Positions 6,777 through 14,484 of a stretch of 50,295 bases of DNA are shown here, piece after piece. Each line of letters opens with the position of its first letter. The first letter of the stretch is position 1. The stretch spans positions 1-50,295 of the forward strand of contig CANPVN010000010.1 of NCBI GenBank assembly GCA_947581755.1. The letters are read 5' to 3'. Position numbers and translations under genes: made by a program. Origin of the DNA: an uncultured Clostridia bacterium. Lineage in GTDB: Bacteria > Bacillota > Clostridia > Christensenellales > Pumilibacteraceae. The notes below the pieces were generated by a model, which was not told the origin of the DNA, made no database searches, and saw only the letters and a program-made list of their open reading frames with translations.

Positions 6777-8543
6777 TTATTCGACGGTGACGGATTTGGC
6801 GAGGTTGCGGGGCTTATCTATATCCAGACCTTTGAGGGAGGCGGTATAATAGGCGATGAGTTGCATTACCGAGGCGGCGCAATAGACTGCTCCGTCGGTG
6901 GGAATGGGTAAGACTTTGGCGTCGGCGGAGAAGGTTTCGCGGAAGGGGGTTATTACATAGACGGAGCCGCCGCGGGCGGTGATTTCCTTTATATTGGAGA
7001 GCATTTTTTCTTTGAGGTCGGCGCAAGTCACGGGAGCGAAGCAGATACTGCCGCGTTCTATGAGTGAGATAGTGCCGTGTTTCAATTCGCCTGCGGGATA
7101 ACTTTCGGCGTGGATATATGAGATTTCTTTGAGTTTGAGCGCGCCCTCTTTGGCGAGCGCATAGTCCTCGCGTCTGCCGATAAAAAAGATATTTTTTGCC
7201 GAAAATATATCGTAAGCCGTCTTTTGATAGATTTTCAAATCCGACAGCATCGTTTTGAGAGCGCTTGCGGCGGCGGCAATCTCGCTCTTTGCGAGAGAAA
7301 ACTCCTCGGGTGTGATTTTTTTTGCTTTCAGCGTCAAATAAGCGGAAAAGAGGCGCAACGCTTCGACTTGAGTTGTGAACCCTTTGGTTGTGGCTACCGC
7401 GATTTCTCTGCCCGCGCGCGTGGGAATCTTTATTTGCGCTTCGCGATAGATAGAACTGTTTGCGACATTGACTACCGCCGCGGTCATTGCTCCCTTCTCG
7501 GCGGCAAGACGCAAAGAAAACAGCGTATCGGCGGTTTCTCCGCTTTGAGAAATCGCTATGAACAGCGTATCGGAGTCTATCAAGGGGTCGCAATAGCGAA
7601 ATTCCGAGGCGTACATCACAGAGACGGGAACTCCGAGGCGGGAGAAATATCGCGACGAAAGCAACGCCGCATGATATGCGGAGCCGCAACCGCACAGTAT
7701 GACTGCGCTTAGCGCGCTCTTTGGCAAGTCGGGTTCGGAAAAGCCCGCAAGCGTATTTTCGAGAGCGGCGGGCTGTTCGAAAATCTCTTTGAGCATATAG
7801 TGGGGATAGCCGAGTTTATCGCTCTCGTCGCTTGTCCCCGAGTTTATGAAGTACGGCTTTTCGACGGGCTCTCCGCCGAGAGAGTAAATCACCGCCTTCC
7901 CCTCGGTAATCACGCCGATTTCATTGTCCTCGGGCAAGAGATATTCCTTGCATTGAGAGGGCAATGCCGCTATGTCCGAAGTTATCACGCTTTCGTTCTT
8001 TCCCAAGCCTATTATCAACGGGCTGTCCTTTTTTACGGCATAGAGTTCGTCGGTGTAACTCGAGAGGATAGCCAAAGCGTACGCGCCTTTCAACTTCAGC
8101 GCGGTGGATTTTATCGCGGCAAGCATATCTCCGTGATAATAATACTCCAAAAGATGAGCGATGACTTCGCTGTCGGTGTCGGAAACCATCTCGAAACCTC
8201 GGTCGCAGAGAAAGCGTCTCAGTTCGGCGGCGTTCTCGATTATGCCGTTATGTACGATTGCGAACTTGCCGTCGGTGGACAGGTGGGGATGAGAGTTTAT
8301 CTCGTTGGGTTCGCCGTGTGTAGCCCAACGCGTGTGTCCTATGCCCAAATGCGAGTAAGGCAAGGCTTCCAACAGCCTTTCGAGCGCGCTCAACTTGCCT
8401 TTCGCTTTTACCGTCATCAACCTACCGCCTTCCGAAACGCTTATTCCCGCCGAGTCATAACCGCGATATTCCGACTTCTTCAAGCCCTCGAATATTATCG
8501 GAGTGGCGTTCTCTTTGCCTATGTAGCCTATTATTCCGCACAT
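6777..8543 (-). CDS. glmS: Glutamine-fructose-6-phosphate aminotransferase
   Basis: A 588-residue enzyme making glucosamine-6-phosphate from fructose-6-phosphate and glutamine, the entry step to UDP-GlcNAc. Cys2 of MCGIIGYIG is the N-terminal glutaminase nucleophile, and the GHTRWATHG and HNGIIEN loops follow. Two SIS domains carry CGCGSAYHA, SQSGET and TTKGFTTQV. The C-terminus KPRNLAKSVTVE is the canonical tail. It is about 20 residues shorter than most GlmS. GGAG precedes the ATG closely. It is the second gene of a minus-strand pair, and the 16-bp gap before it leaves no room for a glmS ribozyme. Confidence 0.95.
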   Translation of the reverse strand: MCGIIGYIGKENATPIIFEGLKKSEYRGYDSAGISVSEGGRLMTVKAKGKLSALERLLEALPYSHLGIGHTRWATHGEPNEINSHPHLSTDGKFAIVHNGIIENAAELRRFLCDRGFEMVSDTDSEVIAHLLEYYYHGDMLAAIKSTALKLKGAYALAILSSYTDELYAVKKDSPLIIGLGKNESVITSDIAALPSQCKEYLLPEDNEIGVITEGKAVIYSLGGEPVEKPYFINSGTSDESDKLGYPHYMLKEIFEQPAALENTLAGFSEPDLPKSALSAVILCGCGSAYHAALLSSRYFSRLGVPVSVMYASEFRYCDPLIDSDTLFIAISQSGETADTLFSLRLAAEKGAMTAAVVNVANSSIYREAQIKIPTRAGREIAVATTKGFTTQVEALRLFSAYLTLKAKKITPEEFSLAKSEIAAAASALKTMLSDLKIYQKTAYDIFSAKNIFFIGRREDYALAKEGALKLKEISYIHAESYPAGELKHGTISLIERGSICFAPVTCADLKEKMLSNIKEITARGGSVYVITPFRETFSADAKVLPIPTDGAVYCAASVMQLIAYYTASLKGLDIDKPRNLAKSVTVE

Positions 8544-8559
8544 TTCCGTTCTCCTTTTT

Positions 8560-9219
8560 TTATTTCTTTTTTATGCCTATCACCTTTACGAGCGTTACCG
8601 CCGTTGTTATTATTGCCAAGACCGTAAGCGCGGTGATTATGGGGTTTATGTAGGGAGCGAGCAACATGGAAAGCAACAACATCAACAGACAGGCAATCAT
8701 ATTGCCCGCCGTTATGGCTGTTGCCGCGCGAAACACGCGCATCTCGGAGAGAGCGGCGATTATTATGCCGCTGTAGACTCCCGTCATCGGAAGAGGCAAC
8801 GCCACAAACCCCGCAAGCAAAAAGAGCATTGTCGCGGAGTCCGACTTGAATGTCTTTTCCTCGCCCTCGGGAGACAAAGAGTCGGCTCGTTTTTTCTTTT
8901 TCGAGGTTTTCTCCCTCTTGCCGTCGGCTTTTTGTCTCATCGCCGACAATTTTTTTGCGTACGCGTCGTTCAATTTGCGTCTTATGGGGAGAGCGGCGCG
9001 CAACAAGGCTTTCAACAGCGGCAGTACCGAAAACGCCGCAAGCGACGAACCCGCAAAGGCAAGCAAAAAGGCGGTCGCGGGTTTAAGCCCGTATCCCAAA
9101 GCCAACGGAAGCGCAAGACGCGCCTCGGCAAGCGGCAAAAACGACACTATGAGTACGGCAAAATGCGGTCCCGTGACTTCGGCTATGCTCGCAAACAGAC
9201 GAGAAATTATCTCGGTCAA
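8560..9219 (-). CDS. COG2426 small multidrug-export-like membrane protein
   Basis: A 219-residue membrane protein resembling the Sm_multidrug_ex (PF06695) family. The features are an N-terminal segment with SFLPLAEARLALPLALG (about residues 25-41) and a later LPLPMTGVYSG motif (about 140-150), each leading into hydrophobic helices. A lysine-rich cytoplasmic loop at about residues 85-125 separates the two halves. Despite the family name, the transport function is unproven. The start is TTG at 9219 with AAGGAG about 10 nt upstream. It lies 16 bp upstream of glmS and so is probably cotranscribed with it. Its own promoter should lie in the 139-bp gap shared with divergent glmM. Confidence 0.8.
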   Translation of the reverse strand: MTEIISRLFASIAEVTGPHFAVLIVSFLPLAEARLALPLALGYGLKPATAFLLAFAGSSLAAFSVLPLLKALLRAALPIRRKLNDAYAKKLSAMRQKADGKREKTSKKKKRADSLSPEGEEKTFKSDSATMLFLLAGFVALPLPMTGVYSGIIIAALSEMRVFRAATAITAGNMIACLLMLLLSMLLAPYINPIITALTVLAIITTAVTLVKVIGIKKK

Positions 9220-9358
9220 AATTTTTTATCTCCTTAAAGGCTATGACATTTTCCCTCTTTGGCTCATATTATTATATTACGACTTGAAAGCCGACTGTGC
9301 AGCCCCTTTCTATTCTATTGGCAATGTCGGGTCGTTATGCTTACGGAGAGGTTTTTTT

Positions 9359-10555
9359 ATGTTCGGAACAGACGGAATCAGGGGAATCGTGGGAGAAAAA
9401 ATTACGCCGATGCTGTTCTTCGGCTTGGGATTGGCTATCTCGGAAGTGTTCGGCGGCACCGCGGTCGTGGCTCGGGATACCAGAAAATCGGGCGAGGAGT
9501 TGTTTGTCGCGCTCTCCGACGGATTGACGGCGGGCGGAGTCAACGTCATCTACGGCGGAATCGCTCCCAGCCCCGCTCTTTCCAAAGCGGTCGCGAATTT
9601 CGGCGCGGATTTCGGAATCATGATCACCGCCTCGCACAACCCGCCGCAATATAACGGAATAAAACTCTTCGACCGTTTCGGCTGCAAAATTACCCGAGAC
9701 AAGGAGAGACTCGTCGAGTTCTATTTCACGCACCCGCCCGCAAGAAAATATTGCAAGGGAAAAAAGAGCGAAGGCGACTTCTTGTCCGCATACGCGGAAG
9801 GACTCGGCAATCGCTTCGATAAGAGCGTCACGATAGATTTCGGTTTCGGCGCGGGCTGCGCGCTCAAAGCCTTCCTCGACGCGCGCGCTTTCAACGATAC
9901 GCCTTCGGGCGAAAATATAAACGTCGGGTGCGGCGCTATCTGCCCCGAATTTATTCGCTCGGTGTCTCGGGCGGGGTGGGGATTTGCGCTCGACGGAGAC
10001 GCCGACAGACTCGCGGTGGTCTATGACGGAGAGCCTCTCGACGGAGACAGCGTGCTGTATAACCTCGCGCTATCGTGCGGCTGCGATAAAGTCGTAACCA
10101 CCGTCATGAGTAACTCCGCGCTTATATGCGCGCTCAAAGAAAAGGGCATAGAGACGGAACTCACGCCCGTGGGCGACAAGTTCGTCGGAGAAAGAATGAG
10201 ACAAATAGGGTGCGAACTCGGCGGAGAACAGAGCGGACATTACATACTCGGCGACAGAAATTGCACGGGTGACGCCCTCGGAGCCGCCGCTCAACTTTTC
10301 GCCGAATTTTCCGACTCCAAGCCCGTAAAACTCGACCTTTATCCCCAAATCTCTTTCGACTATCCCAAATACATAGCCGCAAAACAGGGCTTCGATGCGG
10401 GCGTCGCCGCGCTGAGAGCGAACTTCGACGGCAGACTCGTGTTCAGACTCAGCGGCACCGAACCCAAAGCCCGTTTCATGGCGGAACATCACTCGCAAAA
10501 AACTTTGCGGGAATTTACCGATACGCTGAAAGCCTTTCTCGATACTTTACTTTGA
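9359..10555 (+). CDS. glmM: Phosphoglucosamine mutase (short form)
   Basis: Converts glucosamine-6-phosphate to glucosamine-1-phosphate. MFGTDGIRG opens the protein. The catalytic phosphoserine loop ITASHNPPQYNGIK lies near residues 90-103, the metal-binding DGDADR near 223, and GGEQSGHYILGD and the phosphate loop RLSGTEPKARF in the last domain. The start at 9359 is fixed by the family N-terminus and GGAGAG 8 nt upstream; the frame stays open far upstream but that is antisense to the neighbour. At 398 residues it is about 45 shorter than usual, mostly in domain 2/3. It is divergent from the glmS pair and 38 bp before the ligase gene. Confidence 0.93.
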   Translation: MFGTDGIRGIVGEKITPMLFFGLGLAISEVFGGTAVVARDTRKSGEELFVALSDGLTAGGVNVIYGGIAPSPALSKAVANFGADFGIMITASHNPPQYNGIKLFDRFGCKITRDKERLVEFYFTHPPARKYCKGKKSEGDFLSAYAEGLGNRFDKSVTIDFGFGAGCALKAFLDARAFNDTPSGENINVGCGAICPEFIRSVSRAGWGFALDGDADRLAVVYDGEPLDGDSVLYNLALSCGCDKVVTTVMSNSALICALKEKGIETELTPVGDKFVGERMRQIGCELGGEQSGHYILGDRNCTGDALGAAAQLFAEFSDSKPVKLDLYPQISFDYPKYIAAKQGFDAGVAALRANFDGRLVFRLSGTEPKARFMAEHHSQKTLREFTDTLKAFLDTLL

Positions 10556-10593
10556 TTTAATAACATACTTTTTTTAAGGAGATTCTTTGTTTT

Positions 10594-11655
10594 ATGGTTA
10601 TTGCGGTCATCTTCGGCGGAAAATCTTGCGAACACGATATTTCCGTCGCTACGGGCAGAATGGTTATCGCCGCGCTCTCGCGCGAAGTCGTCCCCGTCTA
10701 TATCGACTACGACGGCGCTTTCTATTGCGGGAAAATCCCCGAAAGCGGAAATATCGACGTTTCCAAACTCAAAAAAGTACATTTCTCTCCCGCGGACAGG
10801 GCTATTCGATGCGGCAAAAAAGCCGTCGCCTATATCGACGCCGCCGTTATATGCTTGCACGGACTCAACGGAGAGGACGGCTCTGTCTCGGGGCTTTTGC
10901 AACTGTGCGGAATCCCCTTCGTGGGTCCCACGGTCTCCGCCGCCGCGGCTGCCCTCGATAAGTCCATGATGAAAAAAATATTTTCCGCTCTCGGTATGAA
11001 TATAACGCCTTACTTCGTCACGGATAAGTTCGCTTTTCTCTCCGACTCCGCCTCGCTTGCTTGCAAAGCGAAGGAACTCGGCTATCCGATAATAGTCAAA
11101 CCTTGCTCGCTCGGCAGCAGTATAGGTATAAAAATCGCGCATAACGAACAACAACTCCTCGAAGCCCTCGCCGCCGCCTTCGAGTGGGACGTGCGCGCCG
11201 TCGTCGAAAAAGCCCTCGTCGACTTCGAAGAGTTTAATTGCGCCGCAATGGGGTACGGAAATGACTTCGAAGTCTCCGAAGTCGAACAACCCGTCGGCTG
11301 GAAAGAGTTCCTCTCATTTTCGGATAAGTACGGGAAAGGACTTAAAGCGGGAAGAAAATTTCCCGCGCCCATAGATAACCGCCTGCGTGAGGAAATACAA
11401 AAACTTACCCTCGAAGCATATAAAGGCTTCGATTGTTCGGGAATCGCACGAGTCGATTTCTTGTTCAAAGACGATATACTCTATGTGAATGAAATCAATA
11501 CCGTGCCCGGCTCACTCGCTTATTACCTCTTTTCGCAGACTCTGTCCTTTTCCGCGCTGCTCGATAAACTCATCGCCTTCGCAATACAAAGAAACAGAGA
11601 CTTCTGCCGCCTCAATTTCAGATACGCCGCCCCCGCAATATCTTCCTCAAAATAG
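10594..11655 (+). CDS. ddl: D-alanine-D-alanine ligase-like ATP-grasp enzyme
   Basis: A 353-residue ATP-grasp protein of the D-Ala-D-Ala ligase family, which makes the dipeptide for peptidoglycan precursors. It starts with VIAVIFGGKSCEHDISV. It then shows HGLNGEDGSVSGLLQLCGIPFVGP (about residues 89-112), the ATP-binding VKPCSLGSSIGI (about 168), and the metal-binding VNEINTVPGSLAYYLF near 299-314. The NTVPGS(L) version differs from the common NTLPG(F/M)T. It may be a second-type clostridial ligase, and its dipeptide specificity is inferred. AAGGAG lies 11 nt before the ATG. It follows glmM by 38 bp, so glmM-ddl is a likely operon. Confidence 0.88.
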   Translation: MVIAVIFGGKSCEHDISVATGRMVIAALSREVVPVYIDYDGAFYCGKIPESGNIDVSKLKKVHFSPADRAIRCGKKAVAYIDAAVICLHGLNGEDGSVSGLLQLCGIPFVGPTVSAAAAALDKSMMKKIFSALGMNITPYFVTDKFAFLSDSASLACKAKELGYPIIVKPCSLGSSIGIKIAHNEQQLLEALAAAFEWDVRAVVEKALVDFEEFNCAAMGYGNDFEVSEVEQPVGWKEFLSFSDKYGKGLKAGRKFPAPIDNRLREEIQKLTLEAYKGFDCSGIARVDFLFKDDILYVNEINTVPGSLAYYLFSQTLSFSALLDKLIAFAIQRNRDFCRLNFRYAAPAISSSK

Positions 11656-11674
11656 CAGTTGGATTATTTATTTT

Positions 11675-11884
11675 ACAATCCCTTCAGGCAGCGCGGCGCT
11701 GCACCCAAAGCTCACGATTTACTTAATTACTAATTCCAAACATTATTCCCGCGTTCAAAGGTTGTGCGTAAAAAAATAAGGTCGGATTATTATAACAATC
11801 CCTTCAGGCAGCGCGGCGCTGCACCCAAAGCTCACGATTTACTTGATTACTAATTCCAACATTATTCCCGCGTCCAAAGATTGT
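11675..11884. repeat. Tandem pair of about 90-bp repeats
   Basis: Two copies, 11675-11764 and 11795-11884, begin ACAATCCCTTCAGGCAGCGC and continue to CGCGTYCAAAGRTTGT with only a few differences and one single-base indel. Each starts with a GC-rich hairpin (GGCAGCGCGGCGCTGCA) after the TCCCTTCAG end motif. A diverged relative lies near 6648. Confidence 0.8.
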
Positions 11885-11915
11885 ACTAATATCTAATAAA
11901 TAATGCCCTTGACCG

Positions 11916-12016
11916 CGTCGCAATGCGTCCTTTTATATCGCTTTCACCGACAAGCGGCGAAAGGCTCTTTTTGCGGACGATTGCTCCTTTTTAACCGAAA
12001 AGTAAACTTTTCGGTT
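11916..12016. repeat. Full copy of hairpin-ended dispersed repeat
   Basis: Begins CGTCGCAATGCGTCC and ends with arms AACCGAAAAG and CTTTTCGGTT (11993-12016). It is the same element as at 79-180 and 13442-13543. In each copy TTATAAGGT- or TTACAAAAGG-like AT-rich sequence follows the hairpin. Confidence 0.8.
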
Positions 12017-12079
12017 AATTTTTTATAAGGTTAAATTATTATAATAGCCCCTTCGGGAGCAGAATCCGACCTTATTCTT

Positions 12080-12115
12080 GGCCGCCCTTGGCATAAGCTA
12101 AGGGGCCGGCTTTTT
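12080..12115 (+). terminator. GC-rich hairpin with T run
   Basis: Arms GGCCGCCCTTGGC and GCTAAGGGGCCGGC form a stem with mismatches and run into TTTTT (12111-12115). It could end plus-strand transcription from glmM-ddl across the repeats. It may itself be part of a palindromic repeat. Confidence 0.5.
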
Positions 12116-12119
12116 GATA

Positions 12120-12596
12120 TTACCGCAAAAAAGGGGATTTAGGGGCGGTGATGTTTATTATCTTTTTGCCGATTTTGATTGCCTTTTTCATGCATTTTGC
12201 GGCATTTCCTTTTTCTCGGGTGACATGCATGATAAGCAAATCCGAATTATAGATAATCCAATCGTTGCGTTTTTGTATTGCCGCTTTGTAGTGGACTTTA
12301 TACAGTTCGGGCGGGAGAAGGACTTCGTCGTAGAATTTCTCGTAACTTTCGGTGTCGGCGACGGGATACGGGAGAACAAGTATTAAACTGTTGTTATATG
12401 TTCCGAAGTCGCGTTGGCGGCGTTTAACAGAAGATGCTACCATTATATCAAATTCGCCGTTTCGACCTACGTAAAACTCGACAAACTCCTTTTGGGAAAT
12501 AAGTTTCCCAATTACCGCATCAAGCCGATCCTCTATATAACGAAAATCGGAAACCTCTCTGTGACCTATAAAACCGACTCTGAAAATGTCTAACAT
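12120..12596 (-). CDS. SLOG (DUF1273-like) family protein
   Basis: A 158-residue protein beginning MLDIFRVGFIGHREV. The beta strand followed by GFIGHRE matches the nucleotide-binding N-terminus of the SLOG superfamily, whose members bind or process small nucleotide-like ligands (YpsA, LOG and TIR-linked sensors). The rest shows an alternating alpha/beta pattern, with GRNGEFD (about 50), LILVLPYP, and a late IYNSDLLIMHV strand followed by the usual KIGKKIINI end. I start at 12596, where AAGGAG lies 5 nt upstream; a longer in-frame start would run into the leader. It stands alone behind a structured RNA with an intrinsic terminator, so its expression is probably controlled by premature termination. 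Function unknown. Confidence 0.75.
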   Translation of the reverse strand: MLDIFRVGFIGHREVSDFRYIEDRLDAVIGKLISQKEFVEFYVGRNGEFDIMVASSVKRRQRDFGTYNNSLILVLPYPVADTESYEKFYDEVLLPPELYKVHYKAAIQKRNDWIIYNSDLLIMHVTREKGNAAKCMKKAIKIGKKIINITAPKSPFLR

Positions 12597-12610
12597 AAAA
12601 TCTCCTTGCA

Positions 12611-12807
12611 TAAAAAAGAAGCGTCGCTCCGAATCGGAACGACGCCCGTAGCTACCGTTCCTTGGGTGCGACGCCAATAAACCTTTTTTCAATATCCATA
12701 AAAGCCGGTTTGGAACAGGTATTGCTACCTATATTATTGGCTTTTATATGGGTATTATAAAACGACCCCTTTTTTGAGGGGTAAAAGGTCTATTCTTGAC
12801 GTCGCAA
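12611..12807 (-). ncRNA. Structured leader RNA with terminator, riboswitch-like
   Basis: The predicted minus-strand transcript begins at the 5' strand of a long closing stem: 12783-12807 pairs with 12667-12688, matching the predicted start site. Inside it are a CCCCT/AGGGG hairpin (12765-12782), a long arm pairing 12739-12756 with 12691-12706, and an apical AGGTA/TACCT hairpin (12717-12730). Downstream a terminator stem (12621-12645, GCGTCG/CGACGC) runs into UUCUUUUUU and then directly into the SLOG ribosome binding site. GGAACG (12656-12661) can pair with CGUUCC in the terminator's left arm, and the closing stem's GCGUCGC could pair with its right arm GCGACGC. Mutually exclusive folds of this sort are typical of riboswitches. 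I do not recognise the class. A 6S-like RNA is the main alternative. Confidence 0.65.
12621..12645 (-). terminator. Intrinsic terminator in the SLOG gene leader
   Basis: On the minus strand GCGUCG-U-UCCG pairs with CGGA-G-CGACGC. The central pair is a U-G wobble on this strand but a C-A mismatch on the other, which favours a minus-strand RNA. TTCTTTTTT follows at 12611-12619. Confidence 0.8.
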
Positions 12808-12811
12808 TAAT

Positions 12812-12840
12812 ATTATATCATTTTCATAAAGAAATATCAA
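12812..12840 (-). promoter_or_regulatory. Promoter of the SLOG leader RNA
   Basis: On the minus strand TTGATA (12835-12840), 17 bases, then TATAAT (12812-12817). The predicted start near 12805-12807 coincides with the closing stem of the structured leader. Confidence 0.75.
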
Positions 12841-13003
12841 CTGAAAAATCAAATCTTTTTTTATCGCAACGAAACGGCTTGCCCCGCCGCCGATGAGGAA
12901 TTTTTCTTTTTTTGGCTGTGACAGTAAGTTGAAAATGGACACGCTGTTGTCAGCAATGCGATGATATTCTCATAGCGAAAAAAACTTCGGGGAGGTGTCG
13001 TTT

Positions 13004-13438
13004 GTGGAAAAATGGATCTTAACGGTCTTTGCAATCAATCCCGAACTCGAGTCGCTTGCGCGAAACGTCGAAAGAGAAATCGCGGTGAAAGCAAAACGCG
13101 TAACCGTCGATACCGTCGCGGATATCAATAATGTCTTACGCCTCGTCAACGCAAAAAACGCTTATTGCAATTTACGGGTAATCTACAATTCCTTTCTTGA
13201 GGTTCTCTCCGCCAAAGAAAGGGACGTCCTCTTGAGTTGCGCGGCAAAAGTCTCGGTCTCCGATATTGCGCGAAACTTGGGCGTGCAGAGAAATACCGTC
13301 TACAGAATTTTGAAAAAGGCTTTTGCAAAATGTAAAAAAGTCCTTAAAGAACTCGATTATACCGAAAAAGAACTCGAACGGGAATTTATGTGGTTGACTC
13401 CCGTTCACGAAATATTTGAGGTAAAGAAAGCAGCATAA
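13004..13438 (+). CDS. Sigma-70 region 4-like HTH protein
   Basis: A protein of about 144 residues. Its C-terminal half resembles a sigma region 4 or ArpU-type helix-turn-helix: LSAKERDVLLSCAAKVSVSDIARNLGVQRNTVYRILKKAF spans about residues 66-105. The N-terminal half lacks a recognisable region 2, so it is not a complete ECF sigma factor. I start at the GTG at 13004, with GGGGAGG 8 nt upstream; a GTG at 12995 overlaps the ribosome binding site. It precedes the virion module by 1 kb on the same strand, so it could be that module's late-gene activator. The SH3 gene between them makes this uncertain. Confidence 0.65.
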   Translation: MEKWILTVFAINPELESLARNVEREIAVKAKRVTVDTVADINNVLRLVNAKNAYCNLRVIYNSFLEVLSAKERDVLLSCAAKVSVSDIARNLGVQRNTVYRILKKAFAKCKKVLKELDYTEKELEREFMWLTPVHEIFEVKKAA

Positions 13439-13441
13439 TCT

Positions 13442-13543
13442 CGTCGCAATGCGTCCTTTTATATCGCTTTCACCGACAAGCGGCGAAAGGCTCCTTTTGC
13501 GGACGATTGCTCCTTTTTAACCGAAAAGGTGAACTTTTCGGTT
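13442..13543. repeat. Full copy of hairpin-ended dispersed repeat
   Basis: It starts 3 bp after the preceding stop codon with CGTCGCAATGCGTCC and ends with arms AACCGAAAAG (13519-13528) and CTTTTCGGTT (13534-13543). It could act as a terminator for the gene before it. Confidence 0.8.
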
Positions 13544-13572
13544 ATGTTACAAAAGGTTTGGATTTATTATAA

Positions 13573-13672
13573 TCCCCTCAGGCACCCGAAGGGTGCCAGC
13601 TCCCCTTAGTGGCAAAGCCACCAAAGGGAGCCAAGGGGGTAGGAAAAAGCCACCAAAGGGAGCCAAGGGGGG
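13573..13672. repeat. TCCCCTCAG-type palindromic repeat
   Basis: After AATCCCCTCAG comes the hairpin GGCACCCGAAGGGTGCC, then AGCTCCCCTTAGTGGC with a second inverted repeat (GTGGCAAAGCCAC) ending AAAGGGAGCC. GCCACCAAAGGGAGCCAAGGGGG occurs twice. Elements of this style are common between genes in Clostridia; the related hairpin near 6704 is another copy. No gene lies in 13439-13697. Confidence 0.7.
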
Positions 13673-13697
13673 GATTCCGCAAAGGGAAAGGGTGACG

Positions 13698-14396
13698 TCA
13701 GGTGCGGGGATTGCGGTTGCGGGGAGATGAGGATGGTTTTTTGAAAACAAACAGCATGATCACGAGGGCGGGAATCGTAAGAGCTGCTATTATTATATAG
13801 GACACGAAGTCCGTGGGTTCTTGAGGTTCGGCGGGCGGTTCGACTCGCTCTATTATATTTGCGGGGATCGTTTCGGCGGTTATTTGGCTCTTGTAGATAT
13901 AGCCGTACAGATAGGGTTCCGATGAGTAGCGGACATAGTACCAAAGGTCTCCGACTTCGGGAATCAATGAAGTCCCTTTGACGGTGCCGTAATACAGACC
14001 TCTTGCTCCCGACTCGAGAGTTGTGACTATATTGTTTTGGGTATGGTCGGGGCTTGAGCGCACGTTGGCGGACTGTCCGTCGTTGGTTACGGTAAATCCC
14101 GCCGAGGCGTATTTATATTTAGGCTCATAATCGACGGGCTCTATGGCGGCTGCCGAAAGATAGCCGTCTATGTCGAGATAACTCACTCGGTAAGCCGAGC
14201 CGTTGAATCCTATAAGTATCACGAAATAACTGCTTGGCAATGTCGTTATCGCGCGGGAAAGTCCTGCGTCGGAGTACAGTACCGCGTCATCTTTGAGTAT
14301 GCCGTATTCGAAAGAAGGCGCGGCAAGGGCGACGGCGGCAGGACACGCAAGGCGTACTATCATCAGTATGGAAATTATTACCGACTTTATTTTCAT
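13698..14396 (-). CDS. Secreted/membrane-anchored SH3-domain protein
   Basis: A 232-residue protein with an N-terminal signal peptide (basic MKIK, hydrophobic core, AALA-type end at about residue 26). It has two SH3-like repeats, seen as DAVLYSDAGLS...LPSSYFVILI (about 36-62) and SANVRSSPDHTQNNIVTTL...WYYVRY (about 108-155). A Pro/Glu linker and one C-terminal membrane helix (about 196-218) with a basic tail follow. It is probably wall-facing, with the anchor at the C-terminus. It lies on the opposite strand to all surrounding phage-like genes. No good ribosome binding site precedes the ATG; TATAAA lies only 8 nt upstream, so initiation may be leaderless. Confidence 0.7.
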   Translation of the reverse strand: MKIKSVIISILMIVRLACPAAVALAAPSFEYGILKDDAVLYSDAGLSRAITTLPSSYFVILIGFNGSAYRVSYLDIDGYLSAAAIEPVDYEPKYKYASAGFTVTNDGQSANVRSSPDHTQNNIVTTLESGARGLYYGTVKGTSLIPEVGDLWYYVRYSSEPYLYGYIYKSQITAETIPANIIERVEPPAEPQEPTDFVSYIIIAALTIPALVIMLFVFKKPSSSPRNRNPRT

Positions 14397-14484
14397 ATTG
14401 TCTTTTATACCACGAATTTACCGTCGGATAGCGGCGTTTTTGGGAGTTAATTCTCTTTTTTTGGGGGTTTATGCGGCAAAGATC

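Noticed and set aside
8544..8559. glmS ribozyme
   Set aside because: Only 16 bp separate the two genes and nothing there resembles the ribozyme core.
8846..9358. N-terminal extension of GlmM by 171 codons
   Set aside because: The extension is antisense to the COG2426 gene; the family start MFGTDGIRG with a good ribosome binding site lies at 9359.
12667..12807. 6S RNA as explanation for the SLOG leader
   Set aside because: A rod with a long closing stem fits partly, but the separate terminator abutting a ribosome binding site and exclusive pairings favour cis control; kept as the alternative.
13004..13438. Complete ECF sigma factor
   Set aside because: Only a region 4-like HTH is visible; no region 2 signature in the N-terminal half.
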